This document shows, piece after piece, positions 45,216 to 56,194 of a stretch of 64,000 bases of DNA (position 1 is the stretch's first letter; each line of letters opens with the position of its first letter). The position numbers were made by a program, and so were the translations under genes. The stretch covers positions 22,004,126 through 22,068,125 of the forward strand of contig JAULJL010000024.1 of NCBI GenBank assembly GCA_030761205.1, written 5' to 3'. The stretch comes from Fremontodendron californicum. Its lineage: Eukaryota; Streptophyta; Magnoliopsida; Malvales; Malvaceae. The notes under the pieces are model-generated. The model did no database searches, was not told the origin of the DNA, and saw only the letters and a list, made by a program, of their open reading frames with translations.

Positions 45216-45395
45216 TTTACTTACCTCGTTAAATATAACCTCCGAGATGTGATTTTCTTGTAACCTCAATAGTGAAGCCATTTCAAAATATTGTTGTAGA
45301 AAAAAAAAATGTAGAAAGAAATTTTTTTGGTAGAAGAATGAAAAATTGTTGAAAGAAAATGAAAATTTGAATGAGAGGAATGAAAATTTGAAGGA

Positions 45396-45512
45396 GAGGA
45401 GGGGGGTATTTATAGATAAAATGAGTGGGTGGGGGGTGTGGGGGGGAGGGGGGACGTGGGGGAGGGGGGATTTGGGGGAGGGGGGGCAACGGTCATATGA
45501 CCGTTGCCCCCC
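45396..45512 (-). promoter_or_regulatory. Promoter of the PMD gene: TATA box, G-runs, 32-bp palindrome
   Basis: The minus strand has TATAAATA at 45407-45414, 126 bp before the ATG. Upstream of it the plus strand shows at least seven runs of 4-7 G within 80 bp (45423-45487). These end in a perfect 32-bp palindrome (45481-45512) with half-site GGGGGGCAACGGTCAT. AACGG is the core of plant MYB/M-phase activator sites; its use here is inference. Confidence 0.55.
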
Positions 45513-45659
45513 TTTCAATTTTTTTTTTTTAATTTGTTTTTTCTATTTTCAAATTTAAAATTTAAAAAAAATTTCAAAATATTAAATTATAAAAAAACCT
45601 AAAATATATTTTACGAATTTTTAATTTTTTTTAAATTATAAAAAAAATATTTTAATTTA

Positions 45660-45950
45660 ATTTATAATTTTTAAAAATAAATTTATCAAATTAAATTTAC
45701 TTTTTGTTTAAATTTTAATTTTTGTTTATTAATTAAAAAAAAAATTATACATGAAGGGAAATCGCCACCCCCCATGGCGATTTCCCTTGGTATTTTTTAC
45801 AAATTTTCAAAAAAAAAAAACGCTGGAAAATCGCCATGGGGGATGGCAATTTCGCAGCTAGAAAAAAAAAACCGTATTTTGGAAAATAATCAGAAACCAA
45901 CGGTAATTTCGTAATTTTTTTTTTGTTGCTATATTATAGTAAAAAAACCC
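45660..45950. repeat. Right TIR of the MULE
   Basis: The reverse complement matches the left end from GTTTTTTTA through CTAGCTG..AAAT.GCCATCCCCC and beyond the last palindrome into CTTCATGTATAATTTTTTT. Only two palindromic units remain (about 45757-45787 and 45820-45856), against four at the left. Confidence 0.8.
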
Positions 45951-45959
45951 AAAATCCTC

Positions 45960-46747
45960 ACTATATCATACCATATGTATCTCACTATTTAATTTATATC
46001 CCAAACGTTATAATTTGTGCCAAGAATTGAGATCAAACCAATGTTGAAATCGGAGCTTTGCCTAATTATTCATGCAACCACCTTACAGAAGTGACATTCA
46101 GTATGAGATTCGAATCTCATTTCTTATCCCTAATCTACAGTCTTCATTGTACCAAAAAAAAGCCAATACAAATTCCTTTCTCGTTATTCCAATTATTATA
46201 CAATTGGCAATTTATTTCCTAAAGGACGTTGTCATTCTCTATTATGTAGAATTAAATATTCATAACCTTATCGAATTAAATACAAATGAACTAAACAAAT
46301 TCAACTGGTGGAAAACGCTAGACTAATTGTATATGGTACTACTATTATACTCAATCACGATCATAATTAAGTGCAAAGATTTAAGTGATACATTATTTAG
46401 TGTATCAAGAGCCAAAGAAGAGAATTAAAAAAATAATAATAAAGGTTTGATCATGTAGAAATGGCAATGTGTTGGTCTTTTGCTTCTCAAAATCGATGTC
46501 TTTTGCTTCAGAAATTAATATCAATCAAATGTTAGTAAAAACAAAGACTTGATGTGTCTACCTCCAACCAGCAATGATAAATAGGGATGAACCATAGGAC
46601 ATAGCAAACAAGAAAATATGGTACAAAAGCCAAGCCAGGCTCCTCGATTTACTTACAGCATCAATTATATATATATATATATATGGATTATATTTATGAC
46701 AGACAGCTGAGTAAAACCTGATGGACAATCAATCAACTTTATATATA
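45960..46747. other. Intergenic DNA between the MULE and the FAH gene end
   Basis: AT-rich, with a short (AT)n tract at 46668-46684. The right part presumably includes the 3' UTR of the FAH gene; I cannot place the polyadenylation site. Confidence 0.4.
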
Positions 46748-47607
46748 TCACCTACTTTTGTCACCCTCTTTGGTTGCAGGATATGTTCCAAACAAATGGT
46801 CCCAAACAGAAGATGTAATCCCAAACCCCTTGCTCTGAACTTTGAAGTGATGATTCAAGTGATATCTCTGTCATATAAAAACACCAAACCAAACCAAATC
46901 AAATGATCATTCATAGCCAAAACCAAGAACAAGAAAAAGATTGTGTACATCCTGTTATATTTAGAAATCACCCTAAGGACATTATAATAATCTTGCCTGA
47001 CTACATATATGGTAAGTTTGCCGGCTTAGAGATAGGAAAAGAGGTTGTAGATGCTGAGATTTGAACCCCAGACCTACTAGATACCATCTGTTAAGATTTA
47101 AGAGTGACTGTATGAACCAATTGGACTAAGCTCTGAGTTCAAGGGCTCTTATTCTTTTCACTTCTATTTCGCTCTCTACCTTATCTCTTTATTCTCTTAC
47201 AATATTGACTTGATCAAGTGCAAACCGGCTCCCCTAGTTGTCTCTATCTTGCAGGTCTTTCAGCTAAGCACGACCATTTTGACCTCAGCATTCTAGATAC
47301 TTAACAAATGCAAGCACTCCATAAAAAGGAAAAGAAAAAAAAAAACATAACCTAAATGAGTTGTTACCTTGAGATTTTGACTATATCCTTTAGATGGCTT
47401 TCCATGGTGCAAGTAGTAATGGGTGCAGTCATAGATTACATATCCCAGCAACCCACCTCCAAACAAAGCTGGAGACATTGAAGAAGGCGATAAAAGCTTA
47501 AACATGGTCCATACCTAGTAATCAAAAAACGTGCTGAATTAGAATCAGCTAAAGGAACCCATAAGCAAATATATAGGATAACAAATCATTCCCTATGCTC
47601 TCCATTT

Positions 47608-47681
<74 letters not shown>

Positions 47682-50600
47682 TATATATATAACAACAATA
47701 ATTCCATCACAATGTGCAAAATTAATGAAACATAAATTGGATTCAATTTGACACTTGGGTTTCCAATTCTGAAACTGGAAATATATACAAGAATTTTCTC
47801 TGGAGCAACTCACCAAGGAAAGACACTTTTCCCCAATATTTTCAAGAATGAGACCAATGAATTCATTGCACACAATCTCTTGCTGAGGCAAATATGGTTT
47901 ACTGGATAAAAATAGTTATATTATCATGGAAAACAGATTAAATTGAGTTTATAAAGCTATAGCTAAGTTGAATATTTTAGCTTTTCTGCTACAGTTCAGA
48001 GCTACTACATTGGAGATTTGTAGAACTTTAAAATTTTTAAGGGTTGAATTTTAAACTGAGAGATGGATGCTTAGTGAACTAGATCATGAGGCCTAAATTG
48101 GGAAAAAGAATAAAGAAAAATGTTTCTAACTATAGCACTCTTGATAGGTAATTTAATAGAGGATAGGTATTGATGGAGTTTGGAACAAATTAACATACTG
48201 GCACACACAGAATTGCTGTTGCAGCTGGGGGGAAAACAAGTCGTAGCCCATCCAAAGGGTGCTTGTGATGGCAGCCATGAAGGAGATAGTGTAAGGTGTT
48301 TCCCCTGAAGAAAATTTCTCAAACTTGCTTCAGTATGCCAAGTTGCTCACGTAGACGACATACAGTGAGAAATTGAGAGAGACAGAGACAGAAAGAGAAC
48401 TCACCAATAACTTGTTGTTTTCATATGGAAAAGAAAACGGTGCAAAGAATACTCGAGAAATGTCCAGACGAAGACGCCACCAGCCACTGCTGAGGCTGCC
48501 TCAGTAGGAGTGAGACCTCTTTGGATAGAGATAGAAACAACCCAACATACAACTGGTAGCCAAACAAGTGGGATCACCCACCATTTCGTGCGTGTCAAGC
48601 GCTGTTCAAGTAAAAAAAACAAAAAGTTAAAGATGTCAAGCGCTGTTCAACTAAAAGCATTGTTACTAGCATCTGATGTGCTATATGCTACAAAGACAAC
48701 TGTATTGAATGGATATATGTAATTGAAAACCTATTAATGCAGGAATAGCAGAGAAGCAGGGACCCTTACAGGATTTGTTGATCATTCAAAAATCAAGGAC
48801 AATGGAAAACAATGATAAAGAATATAGCACCCACCCAGGGCGTGGGCTAGTAGCAAGGGCAAGTTTGGGAGTGCACTGCATTAGTGCATGGCCTGAATTT
48901 GATTCCTGACCCTGGGACCCTGATTTAAGTGAGGGACCATGGCGGTGGGATGCTGTGCTAGTTCCCCTGGGGTTGGCTATGAAGATTGGGTCCAAAGGAC
49001 CCTGCCTTCCCCAGATTCCCGTCATCAAAAAAATTGATAAAGAATATAGGAATCTAATGCTAGTAGTGAGAGAAAAAAAAAAAAAAAAAACCCTACTTTG
49101 GCACTTATAATGAATGTGTTGAAAATAATAATTTGCAACTATCTAGAATGTTTTAAGTGTCTAGATTCATGTGTCTTCTTCTAGATTAAGTGTGTGCTTT
49201 GTATTTGGTGATTCATGTATGGCTTATTAATGAAGTTCATGATGTATCTAGAATTTATTATGGTTCATGTATGGTTTATTAATGAGGTTCATGTAACTAG
49301 ATGTTAAGTGGTCACCTAGTGTGCCTATATATACCTATTGTACTTGGAAATTGAAATACAAGTTGAGTTGTATTCTCTTCCTCAATATTTCTCTTATATC
49401 CTAATAAAGTGGTATCAAGAGCCATTTTCCTTGTTTTTGAGAGATGGCTAGCAGTGGTTTATCTTCATTCCAATTTTCTCGTCTTACAAAGAAAAATTAT
49501 GATACTTGGAGTCTTCGTATGAAAACCTTGCTTGGCTCACAAGATGTGTGGGAGATTGTAGATAAAGGCTATACTTCACCAATAGATGAAGCATCATCGT
49601 CTCAAGAGGAGAAGGATGCTTTGGCGCAAAGCAAGCTTGGGAGATTTTGAAAAACTCCCTCCAAGGAGTTGACAAAGTGAAGAAGGTGCTACTCCAAATT
49701 TTGCGTGGAGACTTTGAAGCTTTGCAAATGAAGGAATCCGAATCCATTTCGGATTATTGCTCAAGGGTGAAGGCTATAGTGAGCTAATTGAAGAGATATG
49801 ATGAAGATATAGAAGATGTTCGTGTGGTGGAGAAAATTCTTCGTTTCTTAACATCAAAATTTGATTATGTGGCATGTGTCATTGAGGAGTCCAAAGATTT
49901 AGACTTCATGACAATTGAGGAACTAGAGGGGTCCCTACAAGCTCGAGAAGACAAGATCAAGAAGAGGCATGAAGAGCCTTTGGAGCAAGTCCTCAAATCA
50001 AAGGTTTCTTTGAAAGATGATGGAGGTGAAAAGAGCCAAAGAGGAAGAGGACGTGTTCGTGGTCGTGGCCAAGGAGGTAGAGGAAGAAGCAACCAAGATA
50101 ATGTCAACAATGAAGATAAAAACCATCAATCCTTTAGAGGTCGTGGAAAAGGAAGAGGAAGAGGAAACTATCATAGATCAAATGAAGGAAGGTATGATAA
50201 GTCTAAAATTGAGTGTTATAATTGTCACAAATATGGCCATTATTCTTGGGAGTGTCGTAGTGCTTCCAATGATAAGAAGGAGAAAGTAAATCTTGTTGGT
50301 TACAAGCAAGATGAGGAGGAGCCAACCTTGCTACTAGCACTCAAAAGTGAAGAGAAGGATGACAAAAGTTCTTGGTACTTGGACAATGGAGCAAGTAATC
50401 ACATGTGCGGCTACAAAGAAAAGTTTGTCGAGCTTGATGTGAATGTGAATGGCAATGTTTCTTTTGGAGACTCTTCAAAAGTTCAAATTCGAGGGAAAGG
50501 TACAATTATAATTTCCTCAAAAGATGATAGTCATAGACTTATCTCCAATGTTTATTATGTGCCACAATTGAAGAGTAATATTTTGAGTTTGGGCCAACTC

Positions 50601-53600
50601 CTTGAGAAGGGGTATGAAATTAACATGAAAGATTGTTGTCTTTGGCTTAAAGATCAAAATGCTAATTTGATTGCTAAGGTACTTATGTCAAAAAATAGAA
50701 TGTTCATGTTAAATCTCAAGACCATTGAAGCAAGGTGCTTGAAGGCTAGTGTGAAAGATGAAGCTTGGTGTTGGCATATGAGAGTTGACCATTTGAGTTT
50801 TGGCGCACTCAAAGCTTTGGGAAAAGAGAAGATGGTGAAGGGGATGCCTTCAATCAACCATCCTAACCAATTATGTGAAGCATGTCTTCTCGGCAAGCAT
50901 TCAAGAAGGAGTTTCCCAAAAGAAGCCACTACAAGAGTAACCAAACCACTCCAACTTGTTCATACCGACATGTGTGGACCAATCAATCCATCCTCATTCG
51001 GTAAAAATAAATACTTCTTGCTCTTTATTGATGATTATAGTAGAAAGACTTGGGTTTATTTTCTAAAGCAAAAGTCAGAGGCATTTGTTGCATTTAAAAA
51101 TTTCAAAGCTCTTGTAGAAAAATAGAGTGGCTATGAAATTAAATTTTTGAGATTCGATAGAGGAGGCGAACTCATTTCCAAAGAATTCAACAATTTTTGT
51201 GAATCACATGGAATTCGTCGTCCACTAACGGTACCTAGATCACCACAACAAAATGGTGTAGCGGAGAGGAAAAATAGAACTATTCTTAACATGGCTAGAT
51301 GTATGTTGAAAGCCAAAAATATGCCCAAGGAATTTTGGGCCGAAGCTATTTCTTGTGCAGTTTATTTGTCCAACAGGACTCCAACAAAAAGTGTCAAAGA
51401 CAAAACTTCCCAAGAAACATGGAGTGGAAGGAAGCCTAATGTTGATCATTTGCGAGTCTTTGGAAGCATTGCATATGCTCATGTTCCGCAACAAGAGAGA
51501 TCCAAGCTTGATGATCGAAGTGTCAAGCATGTCTTTATTGGCTATGATTCAAATTCAAAAGGCTACAAGTTGTACAACCAAAGCAATGGCAAGATCGTGG
51601 TGAGTAGAGACGTTGATTTTGATGAATAAGCAACGTGGAATTGGGAGGCACAAGAAGGAGTCTATGATTTCTTTCCATATCTTGACCAAGAAACCATGGT
51701 GCCTATACAAGAGACAGCTCCACCTTCTTCTCCAACTCATGTTGCATCACCACCTTCTTCTCCAACTCATGTTGCATCACCTTCTTCTCAAGGAAGTTCA
51801 AGTGAAAAGCCAAGAAAAATGAGGAGTATCTATGAACTTTTAGATGAAACTGAGGAGATTACTAATGATGATATAAATGATTTGTTTTTTTCTTTTTGCC
51901 GATAGTGAGCTTATGAACTTTGATGAGGCCATGAGAGACAAAAGATGGAGACAAACCATGGAGGAAGAGATTAATGCCATTAAGAAGAATAACACTTGGG
52001 AGTTATCAACTCTTCCTAAGAGTCATGAAGCTATTGGCGTCAAATGGGTGTACAAGGCAAAGAAAAAATGCTCAAGGAGATGTGGAGAGATACAAGGCGA
52101 GGCTTGTGGCTAAAGGTTACAAGCAAAAGCATGGAATTGATTATGAAGAGGTTTTTGCACCTGTTGCTCGCATGGAGACTATTCGTTTGCTCATAGCCAT
52201 AACGGCTCAAATGAAGTGGAGAATTTATCAACTTGATGTGAAATCGGTTTTCCTCAATGGTTATCTTGAAGAGGAAGTCTATGTAGAACAACCATCGGGA
52301 TTCGTGGTTGAAGGCCATGAAGATAAGGTGTTGAGATTGAAAAAAGCTTTGTATGGATTAAAACAAGCACCAAGAGCATGGAATAGTCGCATTGACAAGT
52401 ACTTTCGAGACAACGGGTTTGTTCGTTGTCTTCATGAATATGCTCTTTATGTTAAAATGCACGATAATGGTGATATTTTGCTTGTTTGTCTTTATGTGGA
52501 TGATCTTATCTTCACCGGCAAGAATCCTAGCTTGTTTGAAGAATTCAAGAAGACTATGTCACTTGAGTTCGAGATGACTGATATTGGACTCATGTCTTAT
52601 TATTTGGGCCTAGAGGTGAAGCAAATGGAAGATGCTATTTTTGTTTCTCAAGAAAGCTATGTAAAGGAAGTTTTGAAGAAGTTCATAATGTTTGATTACA
52701 ATCCCGTGAAAACACCCATGGAATATGGAGTGAGATTGTCAAAGTTTGATGAAGGAGAATAGGAATATCCTACTCTTTTCAAAAGTCTTGTGGGAAGCTT
52801 GAGATACTTGACATGTACGAGGCCCGATATTCTCTTTGCTGTTGGAGTAGTGAGTCGTTTCATGGAAGCTCCTACGTCCACTCACATGAAAATTTCTAAA
52901 AGAATTCTTCGTTACCTAAGAGGTACTATTGATTTTGGGCTATTTTATTCATCATCTAATGATTTCAAGCTTGTGGGATTTTGTGATAGTGATTTTGCGG
53001 GAGATATTGATGATAAAAAGAGCACCACCAATTTTGTATTTTTTTTATCGAAGATTGTGCAATCACATGGAGTTCTAAGAAGCAATCCATTGTCACACTT
53101 TCAACTTGTGAATCCGAATATGTGGCAGCAACTTCTTGCACTTGTCATGCTATTTGGCTTAGAAGGTTGTTGAAGGAACTTCACTTGCCTCAAGACGAAG
53201 CTACAAAGATTTGCATTGATAATAAGTCCGCACAAGCTCTTGCTAAGAACCCGGTGTTCCATGATCGAAGCAAGCATATAGATACAAGGTATCATTTCAT
53301 TAGAGATTGCATTGCTAAAAAGGAAGTGGAGCTCAAGCATGTGAAGACTTAAGATCAAATTGCGGATATTTTTACAAAGTCTCTCAAGTTTGAAATTTTT
53401 TGAAGATTGCGTAATAGTCTTGGAGTGAATAAGAAAATTGCAAATTAAGGAGAAATGTTGAAAATAATAATTTGCAACCATCTAGAATGTTTTAAGTGTC
53501 TAGATTCATGTGTCTTCTTCTAGATTAAGTGTGTGCTTTGTATTTGGTGATTCATGTATGGCTTATTAATGAAGTTCATGATGTATCTAGAATTTATTAT

Positions 53601-55337
53601 GTTTCATGTATGGTTTATAAATGAGGTTCATGTAACTAGATGTTAAGTGGTCACCTAGTGTGCCTATATATACCTATTGTACTTGGAAATTGAAATACAA
53701 GTTGAGTTGTATTCTCTTCCTCAATATTTCTCTTATATCCTAACAGAATGATGTGACAGCAAACAACAAGAGAACAAAAACTACATTTGTTGTAAAACAT
53801 AAAGGCAGAACAACATAAAAGATATATATATATATATATATATGCTGTAAAAGTAGTAGCAAACATAGCATTATTTTGTAATATATAAAACGAAACATTG
53901 GAATTAATTTGTGTAAAGAGAAAAACTTAAATGCCAATTGTTTCAAACGGAAATTTAAATTGATGAAAATTAATTATTGGTCTGAAAGACTGCAGAGTTA
54001 TAACACTGTAAAAACAAAGTAAAAGTTGAATGATATGAGTAATCTAAAACCTAGCTCAGAATGTGCAGTTTTAAGTTATTTATTTCTAGATCCCCTTTTA
54101 CTCTTTCTGCAAAAGCTAGAAGCTAATTTTCTAAAGTTTCAAATTCAAACAGGCATTGCTGAAGTGCATGCCTGAAAATTTCAATGACCTATGGACCGCC
54201 CAGAGCGAAATCAATAGGAGCTACATAATTCTTTTCAAAACTTAAAAGGTACGTTGGTGCGTATGCATGTGCATCTTCATGTACATGTATCTGTCAATAT
54301 CTCATAGAATGTTCTGTAATTCTAGAACTGCCTGAATGGAAAGGCAAGGATCAATACCTCACAAAAGTCATTGGCAAAAAACCGCGGACCATCCTTGCTA
54401 ACAATAGGTTGGTGAACCCATTTGTCATAAGCTTCCCCAAGATGGCCAACCTGTGAAATTCTCATTTGTATACAAGTCAAAGAAGTTAATAAAACTTCGG
54501 ATAGAACCAGAATCAAAGGGTTTTAGAAAATAATTATATATAATAATCCTTATTCTAGTTAACACTGCACTCTACAGCTAACACATGGAAAAAATTTGGA
54601 GAGAAGACTTTTAATAGTGCAGCAAAGATGCCTTTAAGGGAGAAAATATTGGGGTAAAATTAGAGTCATCTGAGTGTTGGTTAGAAATAAGATTATAGAG
54701 CATTTTTCTTGTCATATAAGAGATCAATGCTGATCAGAAAATACATAAATACATAGACCAGAGTTAAAGTTACATTCTTCAGAAGTCTTCTAGAACCAAC
54801 AACTAAATCCAGAACTCCAAATACTGCAGAAGTGAAGGAGTTCATATTTTGTCTTTGTATTGATTCTTATGGAGTTGTTCACTCTCCTGATGCTCAACTA
54901 TGTTACCCAGATTCGGAGATGAGTGTCGGATACGAATATGTATCCGACACGAGTATGCTCAATTTTTTTTTTTTAATTTTAAATTTTTCATATATTTGGA
55001 GGATCATACCCCATAACCATATCCGAATATGTGTCAGACATAAGTACGTTAGGAAAATGAAAAGTCCGGGTACCATAGATGCTCAATACATGTCTTATGG
55101 GTGATGCTAGACGTGCTCACAAATAAGTGTAGAATAACCACAGAAAATACACCCTGGACTATACTAATTAATGAACTAAACAGTAAACCAATTAATGCAC
55201 TAAAAAGCATGTATATATCTCAAAAGAAAAATAAAGAATAAGGAAGAAGTAAAGAAAAATATGGTATGAGAGGGTGTGGTTCAGACCTGGAATACAAGAG
55301 GCTTATCCAAATCAACTGTAAAAGGCTTAGTGACCAT
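46748..55337 (-). CDS. FAH: Dihydroceramide fatty acyl 2-hydroxylase (FAH1/FAH2 type), six coding exons
   Basis: Exons on the minus strand: 55337-55287, 54450-54358, 48601-48405, 48304-48199, 47514-47368, 46867-46748. They sum to 714 bp, i.e. 237 aa plus TGA, the usual length for plant FAH. All introns fit GT-AG and the reading phase is kept throughout. The protein starts MVTKPFTVDLDKPLVFQ and has the membrane stretch WWVIPLVWLPVVCWVV. The di-iron histidine boxes are HRFLFH, HGCHHKHP, HYYLHH and HLNHHF. The enzyme works in the endoplasmic reticulum and adds the 2-hydroxyl group to sphingolipid acyl chains. Plant FAHs lack the cytochrome b5 domain of the yeast enzyme, as here. Intron 2 is about 5.8 kb because of TE insertions but the exons look intact. 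Confidence 0.95.
46990..47140 (-). mobile_element. tRNA-derived SINE-like sequence in FAH intron 5
   Basis: The minus strand has an A box TAGTCCAATTGG and, about 60 bp on, a B box GGGTTCAAATCTC, the spacing of a polymerase III promoter. It is followed by AGCATCTACAACCTCTTTTCC. It cannot fold as a normal tRNA because the head is extended. I found no clear target duplication, so the ends are approximate. Confidence 0.55.
47611..47690. repeat. (AT)n microsatellite in FAH intron 4
   Basis: Forty dinucleotides with one interruption (TAGAT) near 47679. Confidence 0.95.
48827..49034 (+). mobile_element. SINE with 14-bp target duplication in FAH intron 2
   Basis: A 208-bp sequence from GCACCCACCCAGGGCGTGG to ...GTCATCAAAAAAAT is flanked by TGATAAAGAATATA at 48813-48826 and again at 49035-49048. 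It has a B-box-like TTTGATTCCTGAC about 70 bp from its head, a region near GGGCTAGTAGCAAGGG that could be an A box, and an A-rich 3' tail. No coding capacity. Confidence 0.8.
49410..49422 (+). other. Primer-binding site of the copia element
   Basis: TGGTATCAAGAGC follows the 5' LTR after three bases; it matches initiator tRNA-Met priming with an extra A. Confidence 0.75.
49444..53403 (+). pseudogene. copia gag-pol, broken
   Basis: Starts MASSGLSSFQFSRLTKKNYD (49444) and shifts frame near 49645, with a stop just before 49788. The longest open part (49788-51125) holds the CCHC knuckle CYNCHKYGHYSWEC, a protease motif LDNGAS (Asp kept, usually DSGAS), the GAG-pre-integrase HMRVDHLSFGAL...C..CLLGK and the integrase start HTDMCGPI. 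A TAG at 51123-51125 interrupts integrase, which continues to 51629 (FDRGGE, PQQNGVAERKNRTI). Reverse transcriptase with LVCLYVDDLIF lies at about 51974-52762, and RNase H with GFCDSDFAGD to ADIFTKSLKF at 52790-53403, each in separated frames. Not functional as read. Confidence 0.85.
54923..54950. repeat. Perfect 11-bp inverted repeat in FAH intron 1
   Basis: GTGTCGGATAC, spacer GAATAT, then GTATCCGACAC. The following 120 bp repeat variants of the same motif (ATCCGAATATGTGTCAGACA, near 55020), which suggests a small dispersed element. Confidence 0.6.
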
Positions 55338-55796
55338 CCTGGCAGCTTCTGATTTGTATGAATTATTACAAACAAAAGAGAAGCAGCTGCAAAATTAAAA
55401 ACACTTTATACCATCCAGCAAACAATAAAAAGAACAACCAAAAGTTCAATAGATAATAGCAGAAGAATAACAAAATGATCAGTTAATAACATTTTTATAG
55501 TTAAAAAGGGTTACAGCTTACAATTTTTGGGCCATGGCAGTAGTAATAGGCAATTGTGTTCTTGAAATATAATACATTTCTGTCTCCCAAAGCAACAATT
55601 GTTCCTATTCCCAAAATTTTCTATCATATCTGCCATTATTTTTATTTAAAATAATTGAGGAATTCATAATTTGTTTACCACTTCTTAAAAGAAAATACAT
55701 TCAAGCAATCTGGTCGCTAATTCCATTATTGTTCATTGATTAAAACATTTTTCAAAACAGTCAATTAAAAAACGAAAAGAAGAAAGAAGAAAAACC

Positions 55797-56050
55797 TTGT
55801 TGAAGATCCACCAGCGAGGTCTTGAGTCGAGAAGACCCAAGAAAACAAAACAAGTTTTTGTTTCAAAGAATGAATGCTTAATTCTCTCCCTGTCTTCCTT
55901 ATCCTCTTTGAATTATGAGGAAAGCTCCTTTCCTTTGTTTGAGGCCGAAATTCATGGCAAGTAAAAGCGGATTCCAGCCTTCCAAAATCGAAATCATAGC
56001 TACACCTCATGTTTACTAATTACAAGGAGGAAAAAGAATTCCATTTTTGG
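55797..56050 (-). other. Probable 5' untranslated exon of FAH
   Basis: A donor-like AACAAG/GTTTTT at 55796/55795 and an acceptor TTTGCAG/CTGC near 55389 would splice out a 5' UTR intron of about 400 bp. The transcription start is not visible with certainty. Confidence 0.45.
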
Positions 56051-56162
56051 ATCTTTTTAACCTCTTACCAAGTCATGGGTTGTTCCAAACCTTTGTAAGA
56101 AATGTTGTTGCAGGAGCTTCTGCTCCTGTAACCTCGGGAAGAGTAAGCTTCCCAAAAACGTC

Positions 56163-56194
56163 TGACGTGGCATGATCAAAATCATGTCACGTCA
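56163..56194. promoter_or_regulatory. Palindromic pair of bZIP-type sites upstream of FAH
   Basis: TGACGTGGCATGAT, spacer CAAA, ATCATGTCACGTCA: 14-bp arms with one mismatch. Each arm contains TGACGTG/CACGTCA, the ACGT core bound by plant bZIP factors. It lies about 0.8 kb before the FAH ATG and about 0.1 kb beyond the probable first exon. Confidence 0.5.

Larger units (their letters stand above)
29590..45281 (-). pseudogene. PMD (MAIN-like / plant mobile domain) gene of the MULE, interrupted by a retrotransposon
   Basis: Proposed exons on the minus strand: 45281-45225 (MASLLRLQENHISEV...), 44741-44036, 43954-43864, 43782-43150, and, beyond the insertion, 29955-29590. The product reads through HPSIIDHLRRAGFYHASQI, WRPETHTFHFPCGECTVTL, DVALQLGLPIHGDAVTG and a later WMPYSSSEIM.CLP..AY block, the aminotransferase-like plant mobile domain shared by MAIN/MAIL proteins and by PMD genes of MULEs and gypsy elements. 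The C-terminus is Pro/Ser/Arg-rich. Breaks: an in-frame TAA after FGMQ (43621-43623), an exon 2 donor that leaves the next exon out of phase, and a 13.2-kb insertion after ...YDVDECY. PMD proteins in plants act in the nucleus and repress transposons; the role of transposon-borne copies is unclear. Confidence 0.75.
28464..45950 (-). mobile_element. Mutator-like element (MULE) carrying a PMD gene, host of the nested Athila
   Basis: Inverted ends start GGTTTTTTTATTACAATATAGC at the left (quoted in parts: GGTTTTTTTATTAC, AATATAGC) and match the reverse complement of the right end for about 330 bp. AAAATCCTC flanks both ends (28455-28463 and 45951-45959); adding the adjoining C gives a 10-bp duplication with perfectly matched termini. 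A 9-10 bp duplication with long TIRs is the MULE signature. Without the 13.2-kb retrotransposon and its duplicated 5 bp the element is about 4.3 kb. I find no MULE transposase, so it appears non-autonomous with a PMD gene as cargo. Confidence 0.8.
49117..53745 (+). mobile_element. Ty1/copia retrotransposon in FAH intron 2, antisense to FAH
   Basis: LTRs of 290 bp each (49117-49406 and 53456-53745; TGTTGAAAAT...CTAACA), target duplication GAATG (49112-49116 and 53746-53750), primer site TGGTATCAAGAGC and polypurine tract AAATTAAGGAGAAA. Four substitutions separate the LTRs by eye. The coding region is full length in layout but broken by several stops and frameshifts. Confidence 0.9.

Noticed and set aside
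44805..45518. A 237-codon ORF with a Pro-rich start and long Ile/Tyr tracts
   Set aside because: Covers the PMD promoter, exon 1 and an AT-rich intron array; a composition artefact.
47040..47110. A functional tRNA gene
   Set aside because: A and B boxes are present but no acceptor stem or anticodon arm can be drawn; better explained as a SINE.
47549..47891. YIYIYI membrane-like ORFs
   Set aside because: Translation of the (AT)n microsatellite in FAH intron 4.
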